Shown piece after piece: positions 63,972 through 64,000 of a DNA stretch of 64,000 nt. How positions within the stretch are numbered: position 1 is the stretch's first letter; each line of letters starts with the position of its first letter. The translations under genes and the position numbers were made by a program. The notes under the pieces were generated by a model. The model ran no database searches, was not told the origin of the DNA, and saw only the letters and a program-made list of their open reading frames with translations. The DNA comes from Pseudomonadota bacterium (lineage in GTDB: Bacteria; Pseudomonadota; Alphaproteobacteria; Rhodobacterales; Rhodobacteraceae), in the NCBI GenBank assembly GCA_020161615.1, contig JAIUPD010000001.1, positions 372,001-436,000 on the forward strand. The letters are read 5' to 3'.

Positions 63972-64000
63972 CGGCGGTGCGCCGCCAGCGTGTCGCTGCC
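63965..64000 (-). CDS. Possible C-terminus of a convergent gene, cut by the window edge
   Basis: On the minus strand the last 36 bases read as eleven codons ending SDTLAAHRRH and TGA. The stop would overlap the cbbR stop, as several convergent pairs here do. The fragment is too short for an identification, and a hairpin GGCGG/CCGCC in the same place is an alternative reading. Confidence 0.2.
   Translation of the reverse strand, partial: GSDTLAAHRRH

Overview
The window is GC-rich, tightly packed bacterial DNA. It reads as a chromosomal segment of a Rhodobacterales (Paracoccaceae-type) alphaproteobacterium. The evidence is a DUF1476/zeta F1-ATPase inhibitor of exactly 104 residues, DctPQM (TRAP) transporters, the PurS/PurC pair, an MntR/MntH pair, and Calvin-cycle clusters with CbbR, CbbQ and CbbO like those of purple non-sulfur bacteria. 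About 66 protein genes are supported. I saw no rRNA, tRNA, CRISPR array, transposase or phage gene.

Layout. 1-11.9 kb is mostly housekeeping: a DHFR-like protein, YjdM, an AbgB-like M20 peptidase, mntH/mntR, guaB, small membrane proteins, purS-purC, the ATPase zeta inhibitor, a Bmt-type homocysteine methyltransferase and oligoendopeptidase F. 11.9-15.4 kb is a sulfur pair: a SulP transporter and a DUF442-SQR fusion. 15.7-39.3 kb is an aromatic catabolic island: (i) galB-galC-galD, the lower branch of protocatechuate/gallate 4,5-cleavage; (ii) a hydroxycinnamate (ferulate/p-coumarate) cluster of acyl-CoA dehydrogenase, TRAP transporter, CouO-like hydrolase, MarR/CouR regulator, enoyl-CoA hydratase, feruloyl-CoA synthetase and SDR; (iii) two LigM/DesA-type tetrahydrofolate-dependent O-demethylases with a GntR regulator, a tandem-HTH LysR regulator, a second TRAP transporter and MetF. 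39.3-45.7 kb is a translationally coupled iron operon: imelysin, bfd, bfr, di-heme DUF1111 protein, second imelysin, DUF1513, and a TIM-barrel isomerase. 45.9-49 kb holds aroQ and a DUF1800/DUF1501 pair. 49-64 kb is a Calvin-cycle island: cbbF-P-T-G-A-E-Z-Y, cbbL-S-Q-O (form IA RuBisCO) and two divergent cbbR genes.

How the genes fit together (inference). Ferulate or p-coumarate would be imported, activated to the CoA thioester, hydrated, oxidised and cleaved to vanillate or 4-hydroxybenzoate without a free aldehyde. LigM-type enzymes would pass the O-methyl group to tetrahydrofolate, and MetF would return it to the one-carbon pool. GalD/GalB/GalC would convert the 4,5-cleavage product to pyruvate and oxaloacetate. 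The ring-opening dioxygenase, LigC and LigI are not in the window. A complete-looking form IA CO2-fixation system sits nearby, fitting a metabolically versatile lifestyle.

A family of short intergenic hairpin elements with compensating stem changes punctuates the aromatic island and is not explained by any gene.
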